Shown: positions 8,980-18,576, counted from the first letter of the stretch. The stretch: 64,000 bases of DNA from Pseudomonas sp. FP2335 (GCF_030687535.1 NZ_CP117437.1:2563501-2627500), one strand, 5' to 3'. A program made the numbers and translations. Notes: a model not told the origin generated them from the letters alone.

Positions 8980-11637
8980 ATGCGCACCGAACAACCGAAG
9001 ATGATTTACCTCAAGGACTATCAGGCGCCGGACTACCTGATCGACGAGACGCACCTGACCTTCGAGTTGTTCGAGGACCACAGCCTGGTCCACGCGCAAC
9101 TGGTAATGCGCCGTAACCCTGAGCGCGGCGCGGGCTTGCCGCCGCTGGTGCTGGATGGGCAGCAACTTGAGTTGTTGAGCGTGAACCTGGCGGACCAGCA
9201 ACTGACTGGCGCCGATTACCAGTTGACCGACAGTCACCTCACGCTGCAGCCGAAAAGTGAGACGTTTACCCTCGATACCACGGTAAAAATCCACCCGGAA
9301 ACCAACACCGCCCTTGAAGGCCTGTACAAATCCGGCGGCATGTTCTGCACCCAGTGCGAAGCCGAAGGCTTCCGCAAGATCACCTACTACCTCGACCGCC
9401 CTGACGTCATGAGCACCTTCACCACCACGGTGATCGCCGAACAGCACAGCTACCCGGTGCTGCTCTCCAACGGCAACCCGATTGCCAGCGGCCCGGGCGA
9501 AGACGGCCGCCACTGGGCGACCTGGGAAGACCCGTTCAAGAAACCAGCCTACCTGTTTGCGCTGGTAGCCGGTGACCTGTGGTGCGTTGAAGACAGCTTC
9601 ACCACCATGACCCAGCGTGAAGTGGCATTGCGCATCTACGTCGAGCCGGAAAACATCGACAAATGCCAGCACGCCATGACCAGCCTGAAAAAATCCATGC
9701 GCTGGGACGAAGAAACCTACGGCCGTGAGTACGATCTCGACATCTTCATGATCGTTGCCGTCAACGACTTCAACATGGGCGCCATGGAAAACAAGGGCCT
9801 CAACATCTTCAACTCCAGCGCCGTGCTGGCCCGTGCCGAAACCGCCACCGATGCCGCGCACCAGCGGGTCGAGGCGATTGTCGCCCACGAATACTTCCAC
9901 AACTGGTCGGGCAACCGCGTGACCTGCCGCGACTGGTTCCAGCTGTCGCTCAAGGAAGGGTTCACCGTCTACCGTGACTCGCAATTCTCTGCCGACATGA
10001 ACTCGGCCACCGTCAAGCGCATTCAGGACGTGGCGTACCTGCGTACGCACCAGTTCGCTGAAGACGCCGGCCCCATGGCTCACGCGGTGCGCCCGGACAG
10101 CTTTATCGAGATATCCAACTTCTACACCTTGACCGTGTACGAAAAGGGTTCGGAAGTGGTCGGTATGATCCATACCTTGCTCGGTGCCGAAGGCTTCCGC
10201 AAAGGTAGCGACCTGTATTTCGAACGCCATGACGGCCAGGCCGTGACCTGCGACGACTTCATCAAGGCCATGGAAGACGCCAACGGTGCCGACCTGACCC
10301 AGTTCAAGCGCTGGTACAGCCAGGCCGGCACCCCACGTCTGGCTGTGAGCGAGTCCTACGATGCCGTGGCAAAAACCTACAGCCTGACCTTCCGCCAGAG
10401 CTGCCCGCAAACCCCGGACAAGGTGGAAAAACTGCCGTTCGTGATTCCCGTGGCGTTGGGCTTGCTGGACGCGCAGGGCGCGGCTATCGCCTTGCGTCTG
10501 GCCGGCGAAGCCAGCGCTGGTGCTACGTCACGGGTGATCTCGGTGACCGAGGCCGAGCAGACCTTCACGTTCGTCGACATCCCCGAGCAGCCGCTGCCTT
10601 CGCTGCTGCGCGGCTTCTCGGCGCCGGTGAAGTTGAGCTTCCCGTACAACCGCGATCAACTGATGTTCCTGATGCAGCACGACAGCGACGGCTTCAACCG
10701 CTGGGACGCCGGCCAGCAGTTGGCGGTACAGGTGTTGCAGGAACTGATCGGCCAGCATCAGGCCGGTCAGCCGCTGCAGCTGGACCAGCGCCTGGTCGAC
10801 GCGCTGGGCACGGTGCTCAGCGATGAATCGCTGGACCAGGCAATGGTTGCGGAAATGCTCGCGCTGCCAGGCGAAGCCTATCTGACGGAAATCAGCGAAG
10901 TGGCGGATGTCGATGCCATCCACGCTGCCCGCGAGTTTGCCCGCAAACAATTGGCGGACAAGCTGCATGACGCCTTGTGGCTGCGTTACCAGGCCAATCG
11001 CGAGCTGTCGAAGAAGACCCCTTACGTGGCCGCGGCCGAGCACTTTGCCCGTCGTGCTTTGCAGAATATTGCGTTGTCCTACCTGATGCTCAGCGGCAAG
11101 CCCGAGGTGTTGGCTGCGACGTTGGAGCAGTTCGACGCCAGCGACAACATGACCGAGCGCCTGACCGCACTGGCGGTGTTGGTCAATTCGCCGTTTGACG
11201 CCGAGAAGGCCCAGGCATTGGCGGTATTTGCCGAGAACTTCAAGGACAACCCGCTGGTCATGGACCAGTGGTTCAGCGTCCAGGCCGGCAGCACCTTGCC
11301 CGGCGGGTTGGCGCGGGTGCGGGCGTTGATGGAGCACCCGGCGTTCACCCTGAAGAACCCGAACAAGGTGCGTGCATTGATTGGCGCGTTTGCCGGGCAG
11401 AACCTGATCAACTTCCACGCGGCAGATGGCTCGGGCTATCGCTTCCTGGCGGATCTGGTGATCCAGTTGAACGGGTTCAACCCGCAGATTGCTTCGCGTC
11501 AATTGGCGCCGCTGACCCGCTGGCGCAAGTATGACAGCGCACGTCAGGCGCTGATGAAGGCCGAGCTGGAGCGCATTCGCGCCTCGGGTGAGTTGTCGAG
11601 CGACGTGTTCGAGGTGGTCAGCAAGAGCCTTGCGTAA
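8980..11637 (+). CDS. pepN: aminopeptidase N (M1 family)
   Basis: An 885-residue zinc metallopeptidase that removes N-terminal residues from peptides in the cytoplasm. The exopeptidase motif GAMEN is at 267-271 and the zinc site HEYFH starts at 303, with the third ligand Glu in the following LSLKEG. Length and the C-terminal helical DUF3458-type region match proteobacterial PepN. AAGGA precedes ATG 8980 at a good distance. The gene is only 13 bases after the DUF2797 gene and 5 bases before zapE. Confidence 0.97.
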   Translation: MRTEQPKMIYLKDYQAPDYLIDETHLTFELFEDHSLVHAQLVMRRNPERGAGLPPLVLDGQQLELLSVNLADQQLTGADYQLTDSHLTLQPKSETFTLDTTVKIHPETNTALEGLYKSGGMFCTQCEAEGFRKITYYLDRPDVMSTFTTTVIAEQHSYPVLLSNGNPIASGPGEDGRHWATWEDPFKKPAYLFALVAGDLWCVEDSFTTMTQREVALRIYVEPENIDKCQHAMTSLKKSMRWDEETYGREYDLDIFMIVAVNDFNMGAMENKGLNIFNSSAVLARAETATDAAHQRVEAIVAHEYFHNWSGNRVTCRDWFQLSLKEGFTVYRDSQFSADMNSATVKRIQDVAYLRTHQFAEDAGPMAHAVRPDSFIEISNFYTLTVYEKGSEVVGMIHTLLGAEGFRKGSDLYFERHDGQAVTCDDFIKAMEDANGADLTQFKRWYSQAGTPRLAVSESYDAVAKTYSLTFRQSCPQTPDKVEKLPFVIPVALGLLDAQGAAIALRLAGEASAGATSRVISVTEAEQTFTFVDIPEQPLPSLLRGFSAPVKLSFPYNRDQLMFLMQHDSDGFNRWDAGQQLAVQVLQELIGQHQAGQPLQLDQRLVDALGTVLSDESLDQAMVAEMLALPGEAYLTEISEVADVDAIHAAREFARKQLADKLHDALWLRYQANRELSKKTPYVAAAEHFARRALQNIALSYLMLSGKPEVLAATLEQFDASDNMTERLTALAVLVNSPFDAEKAQALAVFAENFKDNPLVMDQWFSVQAGSTLPGGLARVRALMEHPAFTLKNPNKVRALIGAFAGQNLINFHAADGSGYRFLADLVIQLNGFNPQIASRQLAPLTRWRKYDSARQALMKAELERIRASGELSSDVFEVVSKSLA

Positions 11638-11642
11638 AGCCC

Positions 11643-12749
11643 ATGGCATTTGATTCGCCACTGGCCGCCTATCAGCACGCCATCGCCGAGCAGGGCTTCG
11701 TCACCGACGACGCCCAGCGTCGGGCGGTGGAGGCTTTGCAAGCGTGTCACGAGGCGCTGCATCAAGGCCGTTCACACGTCGCCGGGGTTTACCTGTGGGG
11801 GCCGGTGGGGCGTGGCAAGACCTGGCTGATGGACCAGTTCTATCAAAGCCTGCGCGTGCCGGCGCGGCGCCAGCATTTTCATCACTTCATGGGCTGGGTG
11901 CACCAGCGCTCGTTTCAGCTCACGGGTATCCACGATCCCTTGCAAGCCCTGGCCCGAGAGTTGGCCCGGGAGGTGCGCGTGCTGTGTTTTGACGAGCTGT
12001 TCGTCAATGATATTGGTGACGCCATCATCCTGGGTCGCCTGTTCCAGGTGATGTTTGACGAGGGGGTGGTGATGGTCTGCACATCCAACCAGCCGCCCGA
12101 CCAGTTGTACGCCGGCGGGTTCAACCGCGAGCGTTTCCTGCCGGGTATCGCGGCGATCAAACAGCATATGCAGGTGGTGGCAGTGGACGGCGCTGAGGAT
12201 CACCGTCTACACCCTGGCACCGGGCTGCAACGTTATTGGGTGAATCGGCCCGAGGCCTTGGCCGAGGTGTTCAAGCACTTGAGTGAAGGGCAAGCCGTCA
12301 GCAAGGGGGCGGTCAGCGTCGGTTATCGTTCGATCATGGCAGTGCAGGCCAGCGAGACCGTGCTCTGGTGCCGTTATGCCGACCTATGCGAGCAACCGCT
12401 GTCGGCCATGGATTTCATGCAGTTGTGTGATCGTTACCGTGCGATCTTGGTGGGCGAGGTGCCCAACCTGAGCGCGCAGAAGCGTCCGGGACGCATTGCA
12501 CGTGGCACTGAGGACGGTGCACAGCGGGTGGCGGCGGGGGATCGGGAGCTACCCGAACTGTCGGTACACGATGACAGCGTGCGGCGTTTCATTGCGCTGG
12601 TGGATGAGTGCTACGACCGCAAGGTGCCGTTGTTCATCGAGGCGGCGGTGCCTTTGGAGTGTCTTTACACCGAAGGCTACCTGGAATTTGCATTTCGTCG
12701 CACACTCAGCCGTTTGCAGGAGATGCAGTTGCAGCGCTTTGGCATGTGA
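11643..12749 (+). CDS. zapE: cell division protein ZapE (AFG1-like ATPase)
   Basis: A 368-residue AAA-type ATPase of the AFG1/ZapE family. The Walker A motif GPVGRGKT is at 53-60, the Walker B region is VLCFDELFVNDIGDA, and VCTSNQPPDQLY is the sensor-1 segment. In E. coli ZapE associates with the Z ring and is needed for division under some conditions. It starts five bases after pepN, in the same transcript by position. Confidence 0.93.
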   Translation: MAFDSPLAAYQHAIAEQGFVTDDAQRRAVEALQACHEALHQGRSHVAGVYLWGPVGRGKTWLMDQFYQSLRVPARRQHFHHFMGWVHQRSFQLTGIHDPLQALARELAREVRVLCFDELFVNDIGDAIILGRLFQVMFDEGVVMVCTSNQPPDQLYAGGFNRERFLPGIAAIKQHMQVVAVDGAEDHRLHPGTGLQRYWVNRPEALAEVFKHLSEGQAVSKGAVSVGYRSIMAVQASETVLWCRYADLCEQPLSAMDFMQLCDRYRAILVGEVPNLSAQKRPGRIARGTEDGAQRVAAGDRELPELSVHDDSVRRFIALVDECYDRKVPLFIEAAVPLECLYTEGYLEFAFRRTLSRLQEMQLQRFGM

Positions 12750-12914
12750 GAAAAAATCCGCGCACTGCCTTGTTGGTGCGTGTGGATGCGCACAACCTGT
12801 GCCGTTTCTGTCGGGTATTGGTAGTAAATCTCCTTCATCTATAGCCTGCGCCGCGCATACAATCGTTCGCCTCAAAGGGAGACGATTCCCGTGTTGTCGC
12901 GATCGAGGAAGGCA

Positions 12915-13406
12915 ATGGACACTCCAGACATTCTGGTGCTGCAAGCCAGCTACACCAATACCGTGCACGCCGAGGCCATCAGCCTGGTACTCAACCATTA
13001 CGCCGAAGACCCGATGGGGGGCGGTCACAGCTTGCCTGCCGACCTGTTGCTGCAACTGCCTGGCGAGCTGGCCAAGCGCCCACACGCATTCAGCGTGCTG
13101 GCATTTGTCGGCGGTGAGCCGGCGGGGTTGGTCAACTGCTTCGAGGGGTTCTCGACCTTTGCGTGCCGTCCCTTGGTCAACATCCATGATGTGGTGGTGA
13201 TGCAACAGTTCCGTGGCTTGGGTCTTAGCCAGAAAATGCTGCAGAAGGTCGAAGAAATCGCCCGTCAGCGTGGTTGCTGCAAGATTACCCTGGAAGTACT
13301 TGAGGGCAATGCAGTCGCACAATCGGCGTATCGGAAGTTTGGTTTTGACGATTCGAAGTTTGATCCGGCGCACGGCCGCATGCTGTTCTGGAATAAACCG
13401 TTGTAA
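12915..13406 (+). CDS. GNAT family N-acetyltransferase
   Basis: A 163-residue acetyltransferase. The acetyl-CoA binding motif is visible as QQFRGLGLSQKML, followed by ITLEVLEGNAVAQSAYRKFGF, the usual GNAT C-terminal pattern. ATG 12915 is chosen because GAGGAA lies directly before it; the upstream GTG at 12891 has no site. The 165 bases separating it from zapE hold nothing recognised. The substrate is unknown. Confidence 0.88.
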   Translation: MDTPDILVLQASYTNTVHAEAISLVLNHYAEDPMGGGHSLPADLLLQLPGELAKRPHAFSVLAFVGGEPAGLVNCFEGFSTFACRPLVNIHDVVVMQQFRGLGLSQKMLQKVEEIARQRGCCKITLEVLEGNAVAQSAYRKFGFDDSKFDPAHGRMLFWNKPL

Positions 13407-13427
13407 GTAGTGAGTTGTTAAGCGTGC

Positions 13428-13454
13428 AAAAAAAAGGCGCCTGAATCTGGCGCC
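13428..13454 (-). terminator. intrinsic terminator of the small secreted protein gene
   Basis: Two GGCGCC arms (13436-13441 and 13449-13454) around a seven-base loop are followed, on the minus strand, by eight T residues (the A run 13428-13435). It lies 50 bases after the stop of the 73-residue gene and would also separate it from the convergent GNAT gene. Confidence 0.85.
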
Positions 13455-13504
13455 AAGTTTACCTTGGCCAAAGGAGCGGGAAGGCTAAGGGAGTTGCGCG
13501 TTGA

Positions 13505-13726
13505 TTAAATCTTCGGTTGTTGCTCGTCACCGCGTTGAGCCGCTTGTTCAGGCTTTGGTTGTTTTGCGTCATTGGCCGCAGTTTGCTCGGCTTTGCCATT
13601 GGACTGCTCTTGCATGAGCTTGAAGTTGGCGTAGAACTCCTTCGAACGCTCGGCGCCGCCTTCGGCAAAAGCGGCAGCAGAGGTCAGGGTCATCAAGCCT
13701 GCAAGCATCAGCGTAGAGAGTTTCAT
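13505..13726 (-). CDS. small secreted hypothetical protein
   Basis: A 73-residue protein with a clear signal peptide (MKLSTLMLAGLMTLTSAAAFA) and a short polar mature part rich in Gln, Glu and Lys. No domain is recognised. It is flanked by its own terminator and, upstream, by a near-perfect inverted repeat at 13831-13860. It is transcribed in the same direction as the TonB receptor gene but 154 bases away, so it is likely a separate unit. Function unknown. Confidence 0.7.
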   Translation of the reverse strand: MKLSTLMLAGLMTLTSAAAFAEGGAERSKEFYANFKLMQEQSNGKAEQTAANDAKQPKPEQAAQRGDEQQPKI

Positions 13727-13830
13727 CGTCGGTATTCCCAGTCGGTTTTGAGGGGTGTCGGTCCGCTTGGACCAGACTCGTGGGGCCGATTATGTGCAGG
13801 CTTGATTAAGAGAGGCTTAACTGAGCGGCG

Positions 13831-13860
13831 TCGAAACTTAACGTTTTTGTTAAATTTCGA
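13831..13860. repeat. 12-bp inverted repeat with one mismatch
   Basis: The arms TCGAAACTTAAC (13831-13842) and GTTAAATTTCGA (13849-13860) differ from perfect symmetry at one position. The repeat lies 21 bases after the receptor stop codon and about 105 bases before the small secreted gene start. It is AT-rich, lacks a trailing T run, and could be an operator of the small gene or a terminator of the receptor gene. Confidence 0.5.
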
Positions 13861-13880
13861 AGCGCCGCAGGGCAGGGGGA

Positions 13881-16118
13881 TTAAAGTTTCCAGTCCAGCG
13901 CCAGTGTAATAGAGCGTGGGTCGCCCCAATACACGCCGTTATAAAAGCCGACGCGTTCGTAGTACTTTTTATCGAATAGATTATTCACGTTCACCGAAGC
14001 CGACACGTGCTCGTCGAACTGGTAGCGCGACATCAAGTTGACGACGGTGTAGGCCTGTTGGACGATCTTGGCGCGTTCGGTGTTCAGGTAGCCCTCATCG
14101 TCCCGGCCACCGCTGGGGCGGTCGGCGAACTGGTAGAAATCACTCTGCCAGTTCACTCCGCCACCCACTGTCAGCCCGCGCCATTCGCCCGGCAGGCGGT
14201 AGGACGTCGACACCTTGAGCATGTTCAGCGGCACGTTGGTGTTGTTGCGTTGCTTATCACCATTGAGCGAGTGCGTGTAGCTGTAGCCCGCCGTGAGGTT
14301 CCAGTCGGGCAGCACTTCGCCCGATACCTCGGCCTCGAACCCTTGGACCTTGCTGCCTTTGCCGCTGGATGTGTAGAACTGTTCGCGGGTCACTGGGTCT
14401 GGTTCGGCTGCGTTGTCCAGTTCGGCGACGTTGTCCTGGGTGCTCCAGAAATACGCAGCGGCCAGGTTTACGCGCTCGTTGAGCAGGCTGCCCTTGATGC
14501 CGAGCTCATAGTTGCTGCCGACCACGGGCTCAAGGTATTTGCGGCTGACATCACGCACGCTTTGCGGGTTGAAGATGTCGGTGTAGCTGGCGTACACGGT
14601 GTACTGCGGCGTGATGTCGTACAGCAGGCCCGCGTAGGGGGTCCACATGTCGTTGTGGGTCTGGCTGGTTTTGGTGGCTTTGGTCAGGTTGAAGCTGGCG
14701 TCGTACTCCGGCGACACGCTTTCGATGTCCCAACTGCCATAACGGCTGCCCAGCACGGCGTGCAGTTTGTCGGTCAGGCTCAGGCGCGTGGCGAGGTAAC
14801 CGGCCTTCTGTTTCTTGCGCGAGTGTTCGCCCTGAAGGTTGGTGGTGCGGTCGGGGAACTTGGCGATGGCGCCCATGTGCTTCCAGTCCTCGATGGTTTC
14901 GTAGCCGTCAGGCGTGGTGAAGCGCTGGTAGGGCGAAGCATCGCGCTGCTGGGACTCACCGTAACCCACCATCAGCTCATGCTCGCGACCCAGCAGCGCA
15001 TAGGTGCCGTTGAGATTCAAATCGACCACGTCCATTTTCGAAGTGCCGACCATCTGGTTGGTCCAGGCGGTCATGCCACTGCCATCCGGATTGGGGAAGC
15101 CCGCACCGCCGTAATACACCTTGCCGTCGGTATCGCTTTGTCGATGGGTATAAGCGGCTTTGAGACGCCAGTCGGCCGACAGCTTGTGGTCGATGGAGGC
15201 AAAGGTGGTCTTGTCCTTGAGTGGCCAGGAGCTCCAATCTGCCGCCAGGTTGGCCGAGCGCGAGAGTCGTGCCTTGCTGCCGTCGCTGTTCCAATAGGGA
15301 AGGGTGCCCCAGGAGCTGCCCTGCACATGTTTGTTCTGGTAATCGAAGCCTACGGCGACCACGGTGTCGTCTGTCAGGTCGCCTTCGAGAATGCCGTAGC
15401 CGACTTCCCGTTGCAGCGCGTAATTGTCGCGAAACGACTTGCTGTCGCGGTACGCCAGCACCGTACGCCCACGCAGGCGCCCATCAAATGCCAGTGGGCC
15501 GCCGACGTCCAGGTAGCTGTAGTAGTTGTCATGGCTGGCACCGCTGACGCCGGTCTTGGCTTGCCACTGGGCGGTGGGGCGTTTGCGGATCATGTTGACC
15601 GTGGCCGAAGGGTTGCCGGCGCCGGTGGTCAATCCGGTGGCGCCCCGCACCACTTCAATACGGTCGTAGATGATGGTGTCGGCGTCTGACTTCATGCGCC
15701 CGAAGGTGTTGAGCATGCCGTCGATCTGGAAGTTATCGATGCCGTAGCCACGCGACGAGTAGCCCGCCCGGTCCGAATCCAGATGCTGGACGGTAACCCC
15801 GGTGGTCTGGCGCAGTACATCAGTCAGTGTATTGAGATTGAAATCATCCATCTGCTGGCGAGTCACCACCGAGATCGACTGCGGGGTTTCCTTGATCGAC
15901 AGGTTCAGCCGGGTGGCGGTGCTCATCGAGCCGGTCGTATAGGCCCCGGTGTGCTCGGTGGTGGTGCCAAGGCCTTCGGCGGTGATGCTGGTGCTGCCCA
16001 GCTCCAGGGCCTTGCTCGGCGTGGCGTCGGGGTCGGTTTCAGCCAGCAGGTGCGGGCTCAGTGCGGCACTGAACAGGCCGAGGGAGAAGGTCATGGAACG
16101 GGTAAAAGGCGCGAACAT
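13881..16118 (-). CDS. TonB-dependent siderophore receptor, FhuE-like
   Basis: A 745-residue outer-membrane receptor: signal peptide (about 1-26, ending HLLA), a short region containing the TonB box, a plug domain (IKETPQSISVVTRQQMDD, then RIEVVRGATGLTTGAGNP), then a 22-strand barrel with the late motif VNNLFDKKYYERVG. The plug and strand sequences resemble the coprogen/hydroxamate receptor FhuE. There is no N-terminal STN signalling domain, so it should not work with the FecR protein at 30.4 kb. A Fur-box-like sequence lies about 90 bases upstream, which predicts iron repression. No siderophore biosynthesis gene is in the window, so it probably takes up a siderophore from other organisms. 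Confidence 0.9.
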   Translation of the reverse strand: MFAPFTRSMTFSLGLFSAALSPHLLAETDPDATPSKALELGSTSITAEGLGTTTEHTGAYTTGSMSTATRLNLSIKETPQSISVVTRQQMDDFNLNTLTDVLRQTTGVTVQHLDSDRAGYSSRGYGIDNFQIDGMLNTFGRMKSDADTIIYDRIEVVRGATGLTTGAGNPSATVNMIRKRPTAQWQAKTGVSGASHDNYYSYLDVGGPLAFDGRLRGRTVLAYRDSKSFRDNYALQREVGYGILEGDLTDDTVVAVGFDYQNKHVQGSSWGTLPYWNSDGSKARLSRSANLAADWSSWPLKDKTTFASIDHKLSADWRLKAAYTHRQSDTDGKVYYGGAGFPNPDGSGMTAWTNQMVGTSKMDVVDLNLNGTYALLGREHELMVGYGESQQRDASPYQRFTTPDGYETIEDWKHMGAIAKFPDRTTNLQGEHSRKKQKAGYLATRLSLTDKLHAVLGSRYGSWDIESVSPEYDASFNLTKATKTSQTHNDMWTPYAGLLYDITPQYTVYASYTDIFNPQSVRDVSRKYLEPVVGSNYELGIKGSLLNERVNLAAAYFWSTQDNVAELDNAAEPDPVTREQFYTSSGKGSKVQGFEAEVSGEVLPDWNLTAGYSYTHSLNGDKQRNNTNVPLNMLKVSTSYRLPGEWRGLTVGGGVNWQSDFYQFADRPSGGRDDEGYLNTERAKIVQQAYTVVNLMSRYQFDEHVSASVNVNNLFDKKYYERVGFYNGVYWGDPRSITLALDWKL

Positions 16119-16206
16119 CGCGGAAGACTCCTTGTCGTCTTTGAGGCCTTCTCGGTAAGAAAAGGCCTTGGCTCAAAGACGAAAGGAGCGCCCGAACTTT
16201 AGGGCT

Positions 16207-16226
16207 GAATGAGAATGATTGTTATC
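16207..16226 (-). promoter_or_regulatory. Fur box upstream of the TonB receptor
   Basis: The sequence GAATGAGAATGATTGTTATC matches the repeated GATAAT-type hexamers of the Fur consensus (two direct units and one inverted unit). It is 89 bases upstream of the receptor start, a normal distance for a promoter operator on the minus strand. Confidence 0.75.
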
Positions 16227-16246
16227 TTTTTGTTGCGAGCGGTCGT

Positions 16247-17989
16247 TTACTTGGCCACCACATCCGTAGGCTCGGTCTTCTTCGGTTTGATCAAACTGAA
16301 ATCAATCAACGGCTTCTGCTGGCGCATGTACGGGTTGCCGATCATCTGTGGGCGCGCCTTGAAGCTGTCGCTGACCAGGCTCTTGCTATGGTCCAGTTCG
16401 TCGAAACTCAGCCCGGCCAGGTCGGCCCAGGTGTGGATCAACTGCGAGCTGCTGTAGGGCCGCTGCAAGTCGCCGGCAAAGCTCCAGTCGTGGCTTTCGC
16501 GCCATTTCGGCGAGGCGTAGGCCATGAACGGAATGGTGTACATCGGTGCCGTCGGCTTGCCTTCGTTGCGCCCCAGGGTGGTGTGGCCGGCGGAATCGAA
16601 TACGTCTTCGCCATGGTCCGAGAGGTACAGCAAAAAGCCGTTCGGGTCGGTCTTGGCGTAGTCCTTGATCAGGCTCGACACCACGAAGTCGTTGTACAGC
16701 ACGGCATTGTCGTAGCTGTTGTAGGTCGGCAACTGGTCGTCGCTGATCCCGGCAGGTACGCCCTGGCGGTCGGTGAACTTGTCGAAGGTCGGCGGGTAAC
16801 GGTACTGGTAGCTCATGTGGGTGCCGAGCAAGTGCACCACGATGAACTTGCGCTCCGCCGGGTCGGCCAGGGCCTTGGCGAACGGTGGCAACACGTCGCC
16901 GTCGTACTGGCGGGCGTTCTGGTTGCGGTTGTTGTTCAGGTACACCTGCTCGTCAGCTTGTTCGGAGAAGGTGGTAAGCATGGTGTTGCGCTTGGTCATG
17001 GTCTGCTGGTTGGTGATCCAGTAGGTTTTGTAACCGGCCTGCTTCATCACGCTGACGATGGATGGGGTCTTGAGGTACAGGTCCGGGTTCTCTTCGTCGG
17101 CGAAGGTGAGGACCTGTTGCAGCGCTTCGATGGTGTAGGGGCGCGGGGTGATGACGTTGTCGAACACCGCCAGTTGATCGCGCAGCTTGTCCAGTTCCGG
17201 TGTGGTGTTGCGCGGGTAGCCATAGAGGCTCATGCGCTGGCGGTTGGTGGACTCGCCGATTACCAGCACCAGGGTCGACGGTTGGCCGGCCATGTTGTCC
17301 TTCAGATTACGCAGCGGCGGGATCTGGCTGGCGCTGTCGAGCATGCCCTGCATATTGTCCAACTGCTGGGTGTAGCGGTGATAGGCGACGATCATCTGCC
17401 ACGGCACCGCCGGTTCGATACGGGCTTCGAAGCGATCGAAGGCCTCTTCCAGGGTGTCGCTGCGGGCGATCTGCTTGACCAGTGGGTAGCCGACAATCGC
17501 AATTACGATAGCGGCGGCCGCCACCAACGCCTGTCCGCGTGGCAGGTAGACCGGGCGTACACGGGTCCAGAGGAATATGGCCACGGCGGTGTGGGCAATG
17601 AACGCCAGCACGATCCACCAGGCGAAGTACTGGGTGGCATATTCGCCGGCTTCAGAGATGTTCGACTCGAACATGATGAAGATGACGCTTTGGGAAAATT
17701 CCTGCTGGTAGATGAAGAAATAACCCAGGCTGGCCATGGAGCAGGCCCACAGCACCACGCCAATCAAGGCGGAAAGCAAACGGGTTTGGCGCGGGAATAT
17801 CAACAACGGGGCCAGCCACAGCGCACTCATGAAGAACGCCTGACGAAAGCCCGCAAAACCGGAAACGCCGGTCAATTGGATCAGAAGTTGAGTAATGCCC
17901 GAAAAGTACCAGAAAAACAGGAACAGCCAGCACAGGCCAGCCCAATCAAAGCCTTTCGCAGACTTAGTGCTGCGTTTGAACATCGCCAT
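16247..17989 (-). CDS. lipid A / LPS-type phosphoethanolamine transferase (EptA/CptA family)
   Basis: A 580-residue inner-membrane enzyme: about five hydrophobic segments in the first 200 residues, then a periplasmic alkaline-phosphatase-like domain. The motif VIGESTNRQRMSLYGY contains the Thr nucleophile typical of phosphoethanolamine transferases; YLSDHGED and HLLGTHMSY supply metal ligands. The whole is closest in pattern to CptA. It would add phosphoethanolamine to lipid A or core sugar, changing surface charge. ATG 17989 is chosen for the GGAG six bases before it; the frame extends to a TTG at 18001. The gene ends about 20 bases from the Fur box of the receptor. Confidence 0.85.
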   Translation of the reverse strand: MAMFKRSTKSAKGFDWAGLCWLFLFFWYFSGITQLLIQLTGVSGFAGFRQAFFMSALWLAPLLIFPRQTRLLSALIGVVLWACSMASLGYFFIYQQEFSQSVIFIMFESNISEAGEYATQYFAWWIVLAFIAHTAVAIFLWTRVRPVYLPRGQALVAAAAIVIAIVGYPLVKQIARSDTLEEAFDRFEARIEPAVPWQMIVAYHRYTQQLDNMQGMLDSASQIPPLRNLKDNMAGQPSTLVLVIGESTNRQRMSLYGYPRNTTPELDKLRDQLAVFDNVITPRPYTIEALQQVLTFADEENPDLYLKTPSIVSVMKQAGYKTYWITNQQTMTKRNTMLTTFSEQADEQVYLNNNRNQNARQYDGDVLPPFAKALADPAERKFIVVHLLGTHMSYQYRYPPTFDKFTDRQGVPAGISDDQLPTYNSYDNAVLYNDFVVSSLIKDYAKTDPNGFLLYLSDHGEDVFDSAGHTTLGRNEGKPTAPMYTIPFMAYASPKWRESHDWSFAGDLQRPYSSSQLIHTWADLAGLSFDELDHSKSLVSDSFKARPQMIGNPYMRQQKPLIDFSLIKPKKTEPTDVVAK

Positions 17990-18129
17990 CCAGCGCTCCA
18001 ACCCGGTTATTTTTCAGCTGTGTGCAGGGACGCACGCAACACAAGCCACCCTTGCATGGGGTGGCCCTTGGGGGCTGGAGTATCGAGAAGGGGGTGTGAA
18101 AACTTTGTGAGTTATTTGTAAGGATTACC

Positions 18130-18306
18130 TTACGAGGCGCTCAGTGTCGGGGCTGGGGCTTGGCTGAGCTGGCCTTGCAGGTGCGAACGCAGGCGCAGCA
18201 CTTCCTGCTGCAATTGATCGCGCTCATCCTTCAACTGGCGCAGTTCATCGCGACGGACAGTGACGTAGAGGGTCTGTGGAGGGCGGGTCATCTGTGCTGT
18301 GCTCAT
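18130..18306 (-). CDS. 58-residue coiled-coil protein
   Basis: A short open frame with a good ribosome binding site (GAGG seven bases before ATG 18306) and a sensible protein: MSTAQMTRPPQTLYVTVRRD, then about 30 residues of heptad-like sequence (ELRQLKDERDQLQQEVLRLR) and a Pro/Ala-rich tail. The strongly biased helix and codon use support translation. It is divergent from gnd and upstream of the phosphoethanolamine transferase gene by 140 bases. Function unknown; probably a small oligomerising partner protein. Confidence 0.65.
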   Translation of the reverse strand: MSTAQMTRPPQTLYVTVRRDELRQLKDERDQLQQEVLRLRSHLQGQLSQAPAPTLSAS

Positions 18307-18576
18307 TGCTTGCCTCGCAAATAGCCGGTGGATCGCGGTGCCAGAACGCTTGATTCGAGGTTCTCGGCATCAGTCGGAAGCAAGTCTGAATTCTTTTTTG
18401 CAGCAAGGGAACTTTTTTATTTTTGGTGGTCGTGTGACTTTCGCTGCCGTGATGTTGAAACGATGGCTATTTTTTTGTCATGAAACTGAATGGATCTGTG
18501 CGGTTCTGATCCTCATTAGGCGCATTGCGCTATAAACTATGTCACACATTTTTTTAGTAGTTAGGAGCATCAGCAC

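Noticed and set aside
8920..10410. Long open frame antisense to pepN
   Set aside because: The plus strand encodes a clear aminopeptidase N; the minus frame has no domain and reflects GC-rich third positions.
14007..15689. 560-codon frame antisense to the TonB receptor
   Set aside because: The composition is low in complexity and without motifs; the opposite strand has a full receptor.
13881..16118. TonB receptor as partner of the FecR-like protein at 30.4 kb
   Set aside because: The receptor lacks the N-terminal STN signalling domain, and the genes are 14 kb apart.
16388..18121. 577-codon frame antisense to the phosphoethanolamine transferase
   Set aside because: The minus strand has catalytic and membrane features; the plus frame is a shadow.
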